Part shown: piece after piece, positions 13,358-21,931 of the stretch
Layout of the letters: each line of letters opens with the position of its first letter
How positions within the stretch are numbered: the first letter of the stretch is position 1
Position numbers and translations under genes: made by a program
Notes under the pieces: model-generated
The model's database searches: none
What the model was told of the DNA's origin: nothing
Seen by the model: the letters and a program-made list of their open reading frames with translations, nothing else
From: Deltaproteobacteria bacterium
GTDB taxonomy: Bacteria > Myxococcota_A > Polyangia > Fen-1088
Reading direction: 5' to 3'
NCBI GenBank assembly: GCA_016935975.1
Contig: JAFGPX010000125.1
Span: 1-37,938, forward strand
DNA length: 37,938 nt

Positions 13358-16093
13358 CTACTTGTTCTTTGCTAGAGCGCCGGCTCTGACCTTGGCCAGT
13401 TTCTCGGCGTCGACGAACTTCTTGGCCGCTTCGTTGACCTCGGCCACGGTCAGCTTCTCGATCTTGCTGTTGAGATCGCTCCAATAGGCCAGGGTGCGGC
13501 CCAGGAAGAGGCCCTGGTCAAGCTCGCCCACGACGAAGTCGTCCTCGGCGATGCGGCCCTGCCAGGACTTGGCGTAGCTCTGCTTGGCGTCGGCCAGCTC
13601 TTTTTCGGTCACGCCGCCCTTCACCATGCCCTCGACCTCGCCCAGAATGCCGGCCAGGGCTCGATCCATGTTGTTGGGCGCGGCCAGGGCGCCGGCGAAG
13701 AAGAAGGCGCTCCGGTCGATGGGGTGGGCGACAAGGTGCGAGAAGGCGCCGTAGGAAATGCCCTCTTTCTGGCGCAGGCGCAAGAACAGGCGCGAGCTCG
13801 GGCTGCCGCCCAGCATGTAGTTCCACAGGAAGAGCGCGGCATACGCCGGGTCGTCGTCGCGCAGCGGCAGCGCCCGGCCGGCGGCCACGAAGGCCATCTC
13901 CTTGTCGGGCGTGTCGATGGTGTCCTCGCTCGCCTTGCCCTCGTGAAAGGGCAGCGGGATGCGCTGGTAGGGCTTGCGCGCCTTCCAGTCGGCGAGAGCC
14001 TTGGCGATACCCTCCCGAACCGCGACCGGATCGAAATCGCCCACGACGGTGATCTGCGCGGCGTTTTGCCCCCATAGCCGCCTGTGCAGGGAAACCAGAT
14101 CCGCGTACCTGGTCCGGCGCAGGCGCTCGATGTTTTCCTTGATGGTCGGGGTGTAGCGGACGTCGTCGGGCGGGAAGGGCAGAAGGCGTCGCGTGAGCGT
14201 GACGCTGGCGTTGGCCATGGGGTCCGAGAGCTGCTCCTCGAGCTTGGTCAGCTTCTCCTTGCGCAGCGCCTCGAACTCCTTTCTGGCCAGGGCGGGCTCG
14301 CGCAACATCTCCCCGAGGATCTCGATTGCCTGCGGCAGATTCTCGCGCACGGTCTTCACGCGCAGCTGCGCGACGTTCGCCGTGGCGGGCGAGCTGCGGC
14401 CGCGGGCGAGGCTGACTTCCGCCTTGAGCAGGTCGAGCTTGTCCTTGAGCTGCTCGAAGGAGAGCTTGCGCGTGCCGCGCAACAGCATCTCGGGCAGCAG
14501 GTCCGCGGCTGCAACCATGCCCTTGAGATCGGTCTGGGAACCGAAGCGTACGGTGAACGCCAGGCGAACCTGCCCGCCCTTGGTCTTCTTCGGGAGCAGC
14601 GCCAACTTGAGGCCCGAGGGCAGCTCGGCGCGCAGCGTCCGCTTCTCGATGTTCTCGACCGTGGCCACGAAGGCCTCACCCGCCGTGGAGACGGGCTCGC
14701 CCTTGTAGTCCTTGAGCATGGCCGCCACGTCGGGCACGGGCGGCAGAGGCGCGCGCGCGGGCTGCTTCTCCGGGTGGAAGAGCCCCAGGGTGCGGTTCGA
14801 CGGTTTCAGGTAGGCGCGGGCCACACGCGCGACGTCGTTTGCCGTCGTCTTCCTCACGCGGTCGCGCGTCAGGAAGAGCAAGCGCCAGTCGCCCATGGCG
14901 GCGAACTCGGACAGAACCACGCCGGCTTTGGCTGTCTCGGACATGGTGAGGTCGAAGTCGCGGAAGAAGCCGGCGCGCCAGCGCTCGATCTCCTCCTTGG
15001 CAATCTCGCTTTCGCCCAAGGACTCCACGATGCCAATCATGACGTTGCGCACCTCCTTGGCCGAGCCTTCCTTGGCCACCTTGGCCGAGAAGACCATCAC
15101 GCCGGGCTCGGCCATGGGGTAGGCCACGCCGTTGACCTCGCTGGCGATGCCCTTGTCGACCAGGGCCTTGTACAGGCGCCCGCTTGGCTTGTTGGTCAGG
15201 ATGTCGACGATGGCGTCTTCCGCCACCTTGTCGGGATCGGCGCCCGCCACGCCGTGATAGACCAGCGACACGATGGCCACGTCGCCCGCGCGGCGGACCG
15301 TCACCTGGCGTTCTCCGTCCTGCACGGGCTCGACGGTCCAGGTCGGCGCCAGCTTGCGCGTGGGGCGCGCTATGGCGCCGAAGTACTTGCCGACCAGCTC
15401 CAGGGCGCGCTTCTCGTCGAACTTGCCGGCCACGATGAGGATGGCGTTGTCGGGCTGATAGTAGCGTTTGTAGAAGGCGCGCAGGTTCTCGATGGGCACG
15501 CGCTCGATGTCGCTGCGCGAGCCGATGGTGGACTTGCCGTAATTGTGCCACTGGTAGGCGGTGGCCAGCATCTTGTCCTCGAGCACGATGTCGGGCGAGT
15601 TCTCGACTTTCTCGAACTCGTTGCGCACCACTTGGAACTCCTTGGCCAGATCCTCGGCAGCGATCTTGCTGTTGACCATGCGATCGGCTTCCAGGGCCAG
15701 CGCGAATTCGAGGTTCTCGTCGGAGGCCGGCATTTCCTCGAAGTAGTTGGTGCGGTCCCACCAGGTGGTGCCGTTGAAGTGCGCGCCATGATCCTGCAGC
15801 AGCTTCCAGATGTCGGGCCGGCTGGGCGTGCCCTTGAAGAGCATGTGCTCGAGCAGGTGCGCCATGCCGGTTTCGCCGTAGCCTTCCAGGCGCGAGCCCA
15901 CGAGGTAGGTGATGTTGACCAGCACGGTGGGCTTGCTCTGGTCCGGGAAGATGAGGACCCGCAGCCCGTTGTGGAGACGGTATTCGGTGATGCCTTCGAC
16001 CGAGGTCACCTTGACCAGCTTGGGGGTGGTCGCCGCGGCCGCAGTGGTGGCGACAAGAGGCAGAAGCACGAGTCCTAGCAGGATGAGGCGCAT
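13358..16093 (-). CDS. M16 family zinc metallopeptidase (two-domain, pitrilysin/insulinase type), exported
   Basis: 911 residues with an N-terminal signal peptide (MRLILLGLVLLPLVATTAAAA). The inverted zinc motif HxxEH is present as HLLEH at residues 79-83, and the third ligand Glu lies about 76 residues later (RNEFE), so the first half should be catalytic. The second half repeats the M16 fold, but the equivalent site reads ADLLPEMLLRGT and cannot bind zinc. The normal arrangement for M16 pairs is one active and one inactive half; here both are on one chain. It probably degrades peptides in the periplasm. SD AGGAGA precedes ATG 16093. It lies 36 bp after a small two-helix membrane protein and 50 bp before the Cys-rich lipoprotein. 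Confidence 0.93.
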   Translation of the reverse strand: MRLILLGLVLLPLVATTAAAATTPKLVKVTSVEGITEYRLHNGLRVLIFPDQSKPTVLVNITYLVGSRLEGYGETGMAHLLEHMLFKGTPSRPDIWKLLQDHGAHFNGTTWWDRTNYFEEMPASDENLEFALALEADRMVNSKIAAEDLAKEFQVVRNEFEKVENSPDIVLEDKMLATAYQWHNYGKSTIGSRSDIERVPIENLRAFYKRYYQPDNAILIVAGKFDEKRALELVGKYFGAIARPTRKLAPTWTVEPVQDGERQVTVRRAGDVAIVSLVYHGVAGADPDKVAEDAIVDILTNKPSGRLYKALVDKGIASEVNGVAYPMAEPGVMVFSAKVAKEGSAKEVRNVMIGIVESLGESEIAKEEIERWRAGFFRDFDLTMSETAKAGVVLSEFAAMGDWRLLFLTRDRVRKTTANDVARVARAYLKPSNRTLGLFHPEKQPARAPLPPVPDVAAMLKDYKGEPVSTAGEAFVATVENIEKRTLRAELPSGLKLALLPKKTKGGQVRLAFTVRFGSQTDLKGMVAAADLLPEMLLRGTRKLSFEQLKDKLDLLKAEVSLARGRSSPATANVAQLRVKTVRENLPQAIEILGEMLREPALARKEFEALRKEKLTKLEEQLSDPMANASVTLTRRLLPFPPDDVRYTPTIKENIERLRRTRYADLVSLHRRLWGQNAAQITVVGDFDPVAVREGIAKALADWKARKPYQRIPLPFHEGKASEDTIDTPDKEMAFVAAGRALPLRDDDPAYAALFLWNYMLGGSPSSRLFLRLRQKEGISYGAFSHLVAHPIDRSAFFFAGALAAPNNMDRALAGILGEVEGMVKGGVTEKELADAKQSYAKSWQGRIAEDDFVVGELDQGLFLGRTLAYWSDLNSKIEKLTVAEVNEAAKKFVDAEKLAKVRAGALAKNK

Positions 16094-16129
16094 GGGGTTC
16101 TCCTGACGGTCGAGACTAGCAGCGGTACG

Positions 16130-16309
16130 CTATCCCGAGAAGAAGCGTTCGGAAAGCAGGCGGCCGGCGCCCAGCATGGCGATGACCATGCCGGCCGCGG
16201 CCAAGAACCCGCCCAGCAAATCGAACGGCCGTCGCCTGGCCGTGGCGAGCCGCACCCCGTACGCGCACGAGACGAGGCCGCCGAGGATGAGCAAGATCGC
16301 GAGTGCCAT
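16130..16309 (-). CDS. Small two-helix membrane protein
   Basis: 59 residues from ATG 16309: helix 1 MALAILLILGGLVSCAYGV, an Arg-rich turn (TARRRPFD) and helix 2 LLGGFLAAAGMVIAMLGAG. GGAGG lies upstream at slightly long spacing. The ORF-track versions start inside the divergent manC gene and are rejected. It is probably co-transcribed with the M16 peptidase 36 bp downstream. No family or function is recognised. Confidence 0.6.
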   Translation of the reverse strand: MALAILLILGGLVSCAYGVRLATARRRPFDLLGGFLAAAGMVIAMLGAGRLLSERFFSG

Positions 16310-16389
16310 GACGCTGGCGCCTCCGAGGCGGGAATCCGGCCGCGCGACGAGCGGTCTCTCTGCCGGGAGGCAACAGGTCCTATTCTTGA

Positions 16390-16395
16390 TATAAA
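16390..16395 (+). promoter_or_regulatory. -10 box of the mannose-1-phosphate guanylyltransferase gene
   Basis: TATAAA stands out in GC-rich DNA and ends 8 nt before ATG 16404. No SD follows, so the transcript is probably leaderless or nearly so. A good -35 is not seen. Confidence 0.55.
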
Positions 16396-16403
16396 GACGG
16401 GCG

Positions 16404-17471
16404 ATGTCCAAGCCCCAAGCCTTCGCGCTGGTTCTCGCTGGTGGCGGGGGAACACGTCTGTGGCCGGCCTCGCGCCGCAGCCGGCCGAAGCAGCTCCTGA
16501 GCCTGGGAGGCGCGGAGTCGCTCATCGCCGCCACCTTCGGGCGGGTGAGCCGCGTTCTGGGCCGGGAGCATACGCTGGTCGTGACCGCCGCGGATCAGGC
16601 CGAGGCCATGGCGCGCGCTTTGCCCGAGTTGCCAGCCGAGAACCTGATAGCCGAGCCGGCCGCGCGCAACACCGGTCCGGCCGTCGGGCTGGGCGCGCTC
16701 GTCGCCGCACGCCGGGCCGGAGACGACGTGCGCCTGGCCGTGATTCCCTCGGACGCTTTCATTGCCGACGAGATCGAATTCGGTCGCCTTCTTGCCGTGG
16801 CTATCGAACATGCGGCCGAGGCCATCGTCACCATCGGCGTCAGGCCGCTGCGCCCCGAAACCGGCTACGGCTACCTCCAGCGCGGCGCGCTCGTGCGCGA
16901 GGGGGTCTTCGAGGTGGCCCGTTTCGTCGAAAAGCCCGACAGCGCCACGGCCGTGCGCTATCTGGCGAGCGGCGACTTCCTGTGGAACTCGGGTATGTTC
17001 TTCTTCACGGCGCGGCGGCTCTTCGACGAGACGGCCGCGCACCTGCCCGAGCTGGCGGCGATCCTGGCCGCGATCCGCGGCAGCGCCGATCCCATCGCAA
17101 CGGCCAGGGCGCTCTACCCCCGAGCGCCCAAGATCTCCATCGACTATGGCATCATGGAGAAGGCGAGCGACATTCGCGTGGTGCCGGGTGCTTTTGGCTG
17201 GAACGACGTGGGCAGCTGGTCCGCGCTTGCCGACATTCGCGCCAAGGACGGCAAGGGCAACGTGGTCATAGGCGATGCGCTTGCGAGCGATGTCGCGGGC
17301 AGCGTGCTGGTGGCCGAGTCCGGCGGTCCCTTCGTGGGCGTGGTGGGCGTCGACGACCTGGTGGTGGTGGCGACCAAGGACGCCGTCTTGGTGGTGAGGA
17401 AGGATCGCGCGCAAGAGGTGCGGGCGCTCGTGGACGCGCTGGCGGCGAAGCAGCGCCACGAGCTGTTGTAG
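16404..17471 (+). CDS. manC: Mannose-1-phosphate guanylyltransferase
   Basis: 355 residues. It makes GDP-mannose from mannose-1-phosphate and GTP, feeding polysaccharide and LPS synthesis. The nucleotidyltransferase signature LAGGGGTRLWPASR...RPKQLL is at residues 11-32, and RFVEKP, WNSGMFFF and DYGIMEKA follow in the expected order. It is the short form without the C-terminal mannose-6-phosphate isomerase cupin found in bifunctional AlgA/ManC proteins, so a separate isomerase must exist elsewhere. The start is leaderless-like (see the -10 box). It converges on the AgmX-like gene with 48 bp between, and no clear terminator is seen there. Confidence 0.93.
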   Translation: MSKPQAFALVLAGGGGTRLWPASRRSRPKQLLSLGGAESLIAATFGRVSRVLGREHTLVVTAADQAEAMARALPELPAENLIAEPAARNTGPAVGLGALVAARRAGDDVRLAVIPSDAFIADEIEFGRLLAVAIEHAAEAIVTIGVRPLRPETGYGYLQRGALVREGVFEVARFVEKPDSATAVRYLASGDFLWNSGMFFFTARRLFDETAAHLPELAAILAAIRGSADPIATARALYPRAPKISIDYGIMEKASDIRVVPGAFGWNDVGSWSALADIRAKDGKGNVVIGDALASDVAGSVLVAESGGPFVGVVGVDDLVVVATKDAVLVVRKDRAQEVRALVDALAAKQRHELL

Positions 17472-17519
17472 GCGCCGGTCAGCGCTCGGACGTGCCGCAA
17501 CGACGTCGCCGTTCCCATA

Positions 17520-18134
17520 CTAGCTGAGGGTGAAGGGGTACGTGACGATCTGACTGGTGCCGGCGCTCGGGAAGCGCAGGCGTCCGACCACGCCCTTGAT
17601 GCAGCCGAACAGGCCGTTTCGCTGCAACACGACGGGCGCCTCGACGCGCACGCCGCGCACGGTGCCGGCGCGCTGGATGCGGAACTTGATGGTCACGCGG
17701 CCGGGCACGTAGGTTTCCAGGTCGGGCCGCGCGCGCGCGATGCACTCGAGGATGGCGCCTTCCTGGCTGCGAAAACGCTCGTCGATCTGATCCTGCGACA
17801 GCTCGGCCAGCTCCTGGTCGTTCGACATGTCCAGACGGAGCACGTCGGGGGTCGACAGGTCGTCGCCCATCGCCACCGAACGCAGATCCGCGGCGGACAG
17901 GCGCGCGGGCTCGGCCTCGGATTCCGGCGCGACGAAGCCGTCGCCTGCCGCCGGTCCACGTGCGACGCGCCTGGCGCCGCGCGGCCGCCGCCGCGTCCGC
18001 TTGCCGGCCGTCGCCGCTCCGGCATCCGGCGCTTTCGCCGCCGCCGGGGAGGTCGCGGACTGCATGTGCTGCCAGGCGAGGTACCCGCCGAAGGCGAGCC
18101 CGGCAACGAGCAGACCGAGCAGGAAGCCCTTCAT
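17520..18134 (-). CDS. AgmX/PglI C-terminal-domain protein (TonB-like), membrane anchored
   Basis: 204 residues: an N-terminal membrane helix (MKGFLLGLLVAGLAFGGYLAW), a basic Arg/Ala/Pro-rich linker (residues 30-65), and a C-terminal domain with EGAILECIARARPDLETY, then GRVTIKFRIQRAGTVRGVRV and a final strand. This is the TonB-like fold found at the end of myxobacterial gliding proteins AgmX and PglI, with conserved Cys residues (C130 region and LFGCIKGVV). It is probably envelope-spanning. It lies 35 bp after pilD on the same strand, so it is likely co-transcribed with it. A role in motility or secretion is inferred from that context only. Confidence 0.8.
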   Translation of the reverse strand: MKGFLLGLLVAGLAFGGYLAWQHMQSATSPAAAKAPDAGAATAGKRTRRRPRGARRVARGPAAGDGFVAPESEAEPARLSAADLRSVAMGDDLSTPDVLRLDMSNDQELAELSQDQIDERFRSQEGAILECIARARPDLETYVPGRVTIKFRIQRAGTVRGVRVEAPVVLQRNGLFGCIKGVVGRLRFPSAGTSQIVTYPFTLS

Positions 18135-18169
18135 CGCGAGGAGAGCCTACAACGCGGGCGAGACGGCCG

Positions 18170-19150
18170 CTAACCCCCCAGCAGAACCCGTTCGAGGAAG
18201 GCCCACGCTTGGCGGTGCAGGAAGAGATAGGCGAGGGCGCTGGCCGAGAGGAACGGCCCGAAGGGGACCTCGGCGCGGCGGATCGAAACCGGCGTCGCGC
18301 CAGCTTGCGCCGGGCCGGCGGCGTCGTCCTGGCCTCCGGGCACAGCGGCGTCCGGGGCCGGTTCGCTGGTCGCGGGGCTTGCCTGCGGGCCAGCCGGCGC
18401 CGGGGCCGCGGCCTTGGTCCGGCGCCGGCGCTGCACGACCAGCACGGGGACGCTGACGAGGATGCCGACGCAGGACGCGGCGCACACGATGGCCGGCAGG
18501 GCTTTCCAGCCGAGGAGCGCGCCCATGACGGCGAGCAGCTTGCCGTCGCCGAGCCCCAGGCCCTCACGGCCGGTGCTGTAGTAGTAGATGTCCGCGATCA
18601 GTCGCACGAATGCGTAGCCGGCAACGGCGCCGATGGCCCGTTCCAGCCAGGCGACCTCGCCAATGGCGAACCCTCCGAGGAAGAAGACCGCGACCGAGGG
18701 CAGGGTGATCACGTCGGGCAGGCGCTTGGTGTCGAGGTCGATGAAGGTCAACGCCAGCAGTACCGCCGCGAAGGCGAAGTAGACCGAAAAACGCGCGACG
18801 CGCACGCCGAGCGGCACCCCGGGCACGTCGAGGGCGAAGGTCCACAGCACCAGGACCGACAGCGCGGCGGTCAAGGCCTCGACCAGGGCGTGGCGGGCCG
18901 AGAATTTGGCGCCGCAGTCGCGACAGCGACCGCGCAGCAGGAAGTAGGACAGGATCGGGATGTTGTCGCGCGCCCGCACGCGACTGCCGCAGGCGAAGCA
19001 GTGCGAGGGGGGCGACACCACCGACATGCCGCGCGGGATGCGGGCGATGCACACGTTGAGGAAGCTGCCCCAGATTGCGCCGAAGGCGGCGGCCGTGACC
19101 AGCAAGGCGATGTCGAGGGCGCCCAGGCCTTGGGCGGGAAGAGGGTTCAC
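18170..19150 (-). CDS. pilD: Type IV prepilin peptidase / N-methyltransferase
   Basis: 326 residues from GTG 19150; the ORF-track start 116 codons earlier lies over the divergent lipoprotein gene. The enzyme cleaves and N-methylates type IV prepilins and type II secretion pseudopilins in the inner membrane. The zinc-binding C-x2-C pairs are at residues 51/54 and 76/79. The two catalytic aspartates are in FIDLDTKRLPD (about 138) and GLGLGDGKL (about 202). A long Ala/Pro/Gln insert of roughly 60 residues (about 225-290) in the last third is unusual. No pilin gene is adjacent. TACGGT six nt upstream of GTG suggests a leaderless start. Confidence 0.93.
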   Translation of the reverse strand: MNPLPAQGLGALDIALLVTAAAFGAIWGSFLNVCIARIPRGMSVVSPPSHCFACGSRVRARDNIPILSYFLLRGRCRDCGAKFSARHALVEALTAALSVLVLWTFALDVPGVPLGVRVARFSVYFAFAAVLLALTFIDLDTKRLPDVITLPSVAVFFLGGFAIGEVAWLERAIGAVAGYAFVRLIADIYYYSTGREGLGLGDGKLLAVMGALLGWKALPAIVCAASCVGILVSVPVLVVQRRRRTKAAAPAPAGPQASPATSEPAPDAAVPGGQDDAAGPAQAGATPVSIRRAEVPFGPFLSASALAYLFLHRQAWAFLERVLLGG

Positions 19151-19193
19151 GCCTAGACCGTAGCATTTTGATGGTAGATTTCGTCGCCTCTTG

Positions 19194-20063
19194 ATGCGGA
19201 TCTGTCGCTTTGCTGCGCTCGCTCTGCTGGTCGTGGCCGCCGCCTGCCGGCGGAGCGCGGGCCCTGCGGCTCCCGCCCCGGTCGTGTCCCTCGATAGGGC
19301 GCTGACCCCCGCCAGCTTCGTTGCGAACCTGCGCGAAGCAGGCGGAGGGCATTTCCACGCCGCGGCCATGTTTCGCGTCGAGGCCGGTGGCCAGGGGGCG
19401 GGCGACGACGCGGGCCGGCCAGTCTCGCCGGCGGCGGTCACGACCACCACGGATCTGTGGATGAGCAAACAGGGCGACTTCCGGCTAGTCGAGAGCAACG
19501 ATCGAGATGGCGGCCGCGAGATCGTGCGCGTGGGCGGCGACGTGGCGGTAGCCCTGCGCTACGGCAAGATGGTGCGACGGGCAGCGCAGGACGCGGAAAG
19601 CGATCGCTTCTTGGCCGAGGCGCTGGGGGGGCCCTGGGCGGCCTGGGAGATGGTGCGCCGTCAGGTCGAGGTGGAAGACGGCGGTCAAGGCAGCCTGCGT
19701 TTCAAGCTCGGCGGCCAGCCTGCCGGCCTACCGCCGGGCTTTGCCGCCGTGGAGGGCTTGCGCAAGTGGCGCGAGAGCGTGCGCGTGCAAGCCCTCGCGG
19801 GGCAGGCCACGCTGGCGGCCGGAGGCGAGTTGCCGCTTCGCTTCGCTTGCAGGGCGAGCTACGAGGCCATGCGCGACGGTGTGTCCATCGTGGGGGAGAT
19901 CGATGTCGCGGCCTCGCTCGACGAGGTGGGCCGGGTGGCGGACATCGTCATGCCCGAGGCCGAGACCCTAAGCCCGCGCCAACGCACGGTGCTCGAAGAG
20001 CGCGCCCTGCTCGGCGGGCTTTCCGCCGCCTCCGCAGCGTCAGCCGCAGGGTCTTCGCGATGA
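19194..20063 (+). CDS. Predicted lipoprotein of unknown function
   Basis: 289 residues from ATG 19194; the ORF track uses the TTG just before it. The signal peptide ends LLVVAAAC, a good lipobox, with Arg-Arg right after the Cys. The mature part has regularly spaced beta-type segments (TTTTDLWMSKQGDFRLVESND, SLRFKLGGQPAG), which could resemble LolA-like or DUF-type sensor folds, but I do not recognise a family. It is divergent from pilD with 43 bp between and has TAGATT 13 nt upstream of the ATG. Its TGA overlaps the next gene as ATGA, so the two are translationally coupled. Confidence 0.75.
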   Translation: MRICRFAALALLVVAAACRRSAGPAAPAPVVSLDRALTPASFVANLREAGGGHFHAAAMFRVEAGGQGAGDDAGRPVSPAAVTTTTDLWMSKQGDFRLVESNDRDGGREIVRVGGDVAVALRYGKMVRRAAQDAESDRFLAEALGGPWAAWEMVRRQVEVEDGGQGSLRFKLGGQPAGLPPGFAAVEGLRKWRESVRVQALAGQATLAAGGELPLRFACRASYEAMRDGVSIVGEIDVAASLDEVGRVADIVMPEAETLSPRQRTVLEERALLGGLSAASAASAAGSSR

Positions 20064-20878
20064 GCCGCGAGCCCGCCCCTGTCCCGGCCGAGCCGGTGGA
20101 TCCGAAAGCGTCAGAGCAACTCGGACACCTCGCTGCGCACCGGGGGCTCATCGTGCGACGGGCGTTGTTCGTGGGCGCGATTCGTGGCTTCTTCCCCGTG
20201 CCCGTGGTGGACGAGCAGCTGGCCAGCCGCTTGGGCGCGGGCCTGCTCGGCAAGCTGGCGGCCGGCCGCCAGGTAGACCTGCCCCCGGCGGCCGCGGCCG
20301 TGCTCGCCGCCGATGACAGCGCCGTCGCCACGCTGACCTTGACGGCAGTAGCCGCGGTCGTGGCCAGGTTCGCCGGGCGCAAGTTTCTCGCGCTCTTGGC
20401 CGCCGGTCGCGGCGCCGACGAGATGGCGCGCATCTTCTATCGGGCGACGCTCTTCGACCACTACTGCGCTAAGCTGCACGTGGGCGGCCCCATCACGGCC
20501 GAGCAAGCGTCCCGCTTGCGGGCCGCCATCGATGCCGAGATGCGCGACATGACCCTGGGTCCGGCGCTGACCGCGTTTCGCGAAGGCAGCCGGATTCTCG
20601 GGCGCTCCCTGCTCGAGGCGCCGCGCTGGTTCTTGCAACGCATAACCCGTCTTGGCGAGCGCTTCGTGCGCAGTGGCGGCAATCCCGACGTGCTCGATGC
20701 CGTGCCCGAGCCGCCGAGCGAGGATGACACATGGCTTGAACGCGCCAGCCGGGCGGTCGAGGAGGTCCTGGCGCGTTCGGGCAGCGCGCACTTGGCGAAG
20801 CTCATTGGCAGCTTCGAGCGGCGCTGGCAGGAGGGCTCTGCGCAGGAGGGCGCAGCCAAGAGCGCGGACGGCGATTGA
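20060..20878 (+). CDS. Unknown protein with hydrophobic segments, coupled to a lipoprotein
   Basis: 272 residues starting at ATG 20060, in the ATGA overlap with the upstream lipoprotein gene. It has two hydrophobic stretches (LIVRRALFVGAIRGFFPVPVVDEQL, about residues 30-54, and TLTLTAVAAVVARF, about 92-105). Later amphipathic helices follow, with an acidic C-terminal region. The first segment loosely recalls EcsC/DUF697-like membrane-associated proteins, but the match is not strong enough to name it. The coupling to the lipoprotein suggests a joint envelope role. Confidence 0.65.
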   Translation: MSREPAPVPAEPVDPKASEQLGHLAAHRGLIVRRALFVGAIRGFFPVPVVDEQLASRLGAGLLGKLAAGRQVDLPPAAAAVLAADDSAVATLTLTAVAAVVARFAGRKFLALLAAGRGADEMARIFYRATLFDHYCAKLHVGGPITAEQASRLRAAIDAEMRDMTLGPALTAFREGSRILGRSLLEAPRWFLQRITRLGERFVRSGGNPDVLDAVPEPPSEDDTWLERASRAVEEVLARSGSAHLAKLIGSFERRWQEGSAQEGAAKSADGD

Positions 20879-20912
20879 GGAGCCCGCCGCGCTTTGCTAC
20901 GATGGACCGTAC

Positions 20913-21482
20913 GTGAAGAAAGCAAAGCGCTCCCCAAAGTCCACGAGGCATCGCAAGCACACAAGACCCGCAGCCGCGGCGAAGCAGCAGGCGGCGCGCA
21001 GAGAGGGGGCCAGGCCGAGAGAGCCAGGGGTTCGGTCGCTGCGGCCGGCCACGCCGTCGGCTCCGGGCCCGGCCAAGCAGCGCGAGCGGCGCGAGGCGCT
21101 GGCTTTCGCCAAGACGGCAATCGCGGCGGCGCTCGAAAAGAAGGCCATCCAGCCCGTGCTCATCGACGTGACCGGCCGCTCCAGCTACGCGGACTTCATC
21201 GCGGTGCTTAGCGGCCGCAGCGATCGCCAGGTCGAGGCCATCGCGGAAGGGGTGTGCGAGGCCATGGCCGCGGCCGGGCGCAAGCCGCTCGGGCGGGAAG
21301 GCGCGCGCAACGGCCGTTGGGTGCTCATCGATTTCGGCGACATCGTGCTGCACGTCTTCTACCACCCGCTGCGCGAGATCTTCGACATCGAGAGCCTGTG
21401 GGTGGATGCGCCGCGGGTGAAGCTGCAAGTCCCGGCCGAGGCGCGGGCCGACGGAGCGCCGGGCCGCGACGGCGCTTCGTGA
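20913..21482 (+). CDS. rsfS: Ribosomal silencing factor RsfS with a basic N-terminal extension
   Basis: 189 residues from GTG 20913. The RsfS/Iojap domain runs from about residue 62: LAFAKTAIAAALEKKAIQPVLIDVTGRSSYADF, SGRSDRQVEAIAEG, then WVLIDFGDIVLHVFYHPLREIFDIESLW. RsfS binds ribosomal protein uL14 and blocks subunit joining in stationary phase. The first about 60 residues are a Lys/Arg/Ala-rich extension, longer than in typical RsfS. TACGAT ends nine nt before the GTG and no SD is seen. The GTGA overlap with rlmH shows coupling, a common bacterial neighbour pair. Confidence 0.92.
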   Translation: MKKAKRSPKSTRHRKHTRPAAAAKQQAARREGARPREPGVRSLRPATPSAPGPAKQRERREALAFAKTAIAAALEKKAIQPVLIDVTGRSSYADFIAVLSGRSDRQVEAIAEGVCEAMAAAGRKPLGREGARNGRWVLIDFGDIVLHVFYHPLREIFDIESLWVDAPRVKLQVPAEARADGAPGRDGAS

Positions 21483-21901
21483 AGATCCTGGTCCGCGCCG
21501 TCGGCAAGATGCGCGACCGGCGTCTGGCCTCGCTGTGCGAGGAATACGCCGAGCGCGTGCGGCGTCACGTGCCGATGGCCGTCGAGGAAGTGGAGGACGA
21601 AAAGGGACTTCTGCTCGGTCTGCCGGCGGGCACCGAGATCGTCGCGCTCGAGCCGGGCGGAGAGGCGTGGAGCACGGCCGAGTTCACGAGGTACGTGGAA
21701 CGCGGGATGGTACAGGGGAGGCGAGCCGTCGCTTTCCTCATCGGCGGCGCCGAGGGGCTCGCCGCGGTCACGGTCGAACGCGCGCAGAGGCGGCTTTCGC
21801 TCTCGCCGCTCACCTTGCCGCACCGCCTGGCGCGTGTGCTCCTGTGCGAGCAGATCTACCGCGCCGTCTCGATCATTCGGGGCGAACCCTATAGCAAGTA
21901 G
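21479..21901 (+). CDS. rlmH: 23S rRNA pseudouridine-1915 N3-methyltransferase
   Basis: 140 residues, SPOUT (knotted) methyltransferase acting on helix 69 of 23S rRNA. The SAM-binding loop reads FLIGGAEGL, and the C-terminal knot reads SLSPLTLPHRLARVLLCEQIYRA...IIRGEPYSK. The usual Asp of GGADG is Glu here, and the usual terminal PYH is PYS, so two normally conserved positions differ. The GTG start overlaps the rsfS TGA. The length is slightly short of the usual 155, lacking residues near the N-terminus. Confidence 0.92.
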   Translation: MKILVRAVGKMRDRRLASLCEEYAERVRRHVPMAVEEVEDEKGLLLGLPAGTEIVALEPGGEAWSTAEFTRYVERGMVQGRRAVAFLIGGAEGLAAVTVERAQRRLSLSPLTLPHRLARVLLCEQIYRAVSIIRGEPYSK

Positions 21902-21931
21902 GCGGTCGCTTTGGCGTAGACTCGGGTTTCC

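Noticed and set aside
14084-16078. 664-residue plus-strand ORF
   Set aside because: It is the complement of the M16 peptidase and translates to low-information Gly/Ala/Arg/His-rich sequence.
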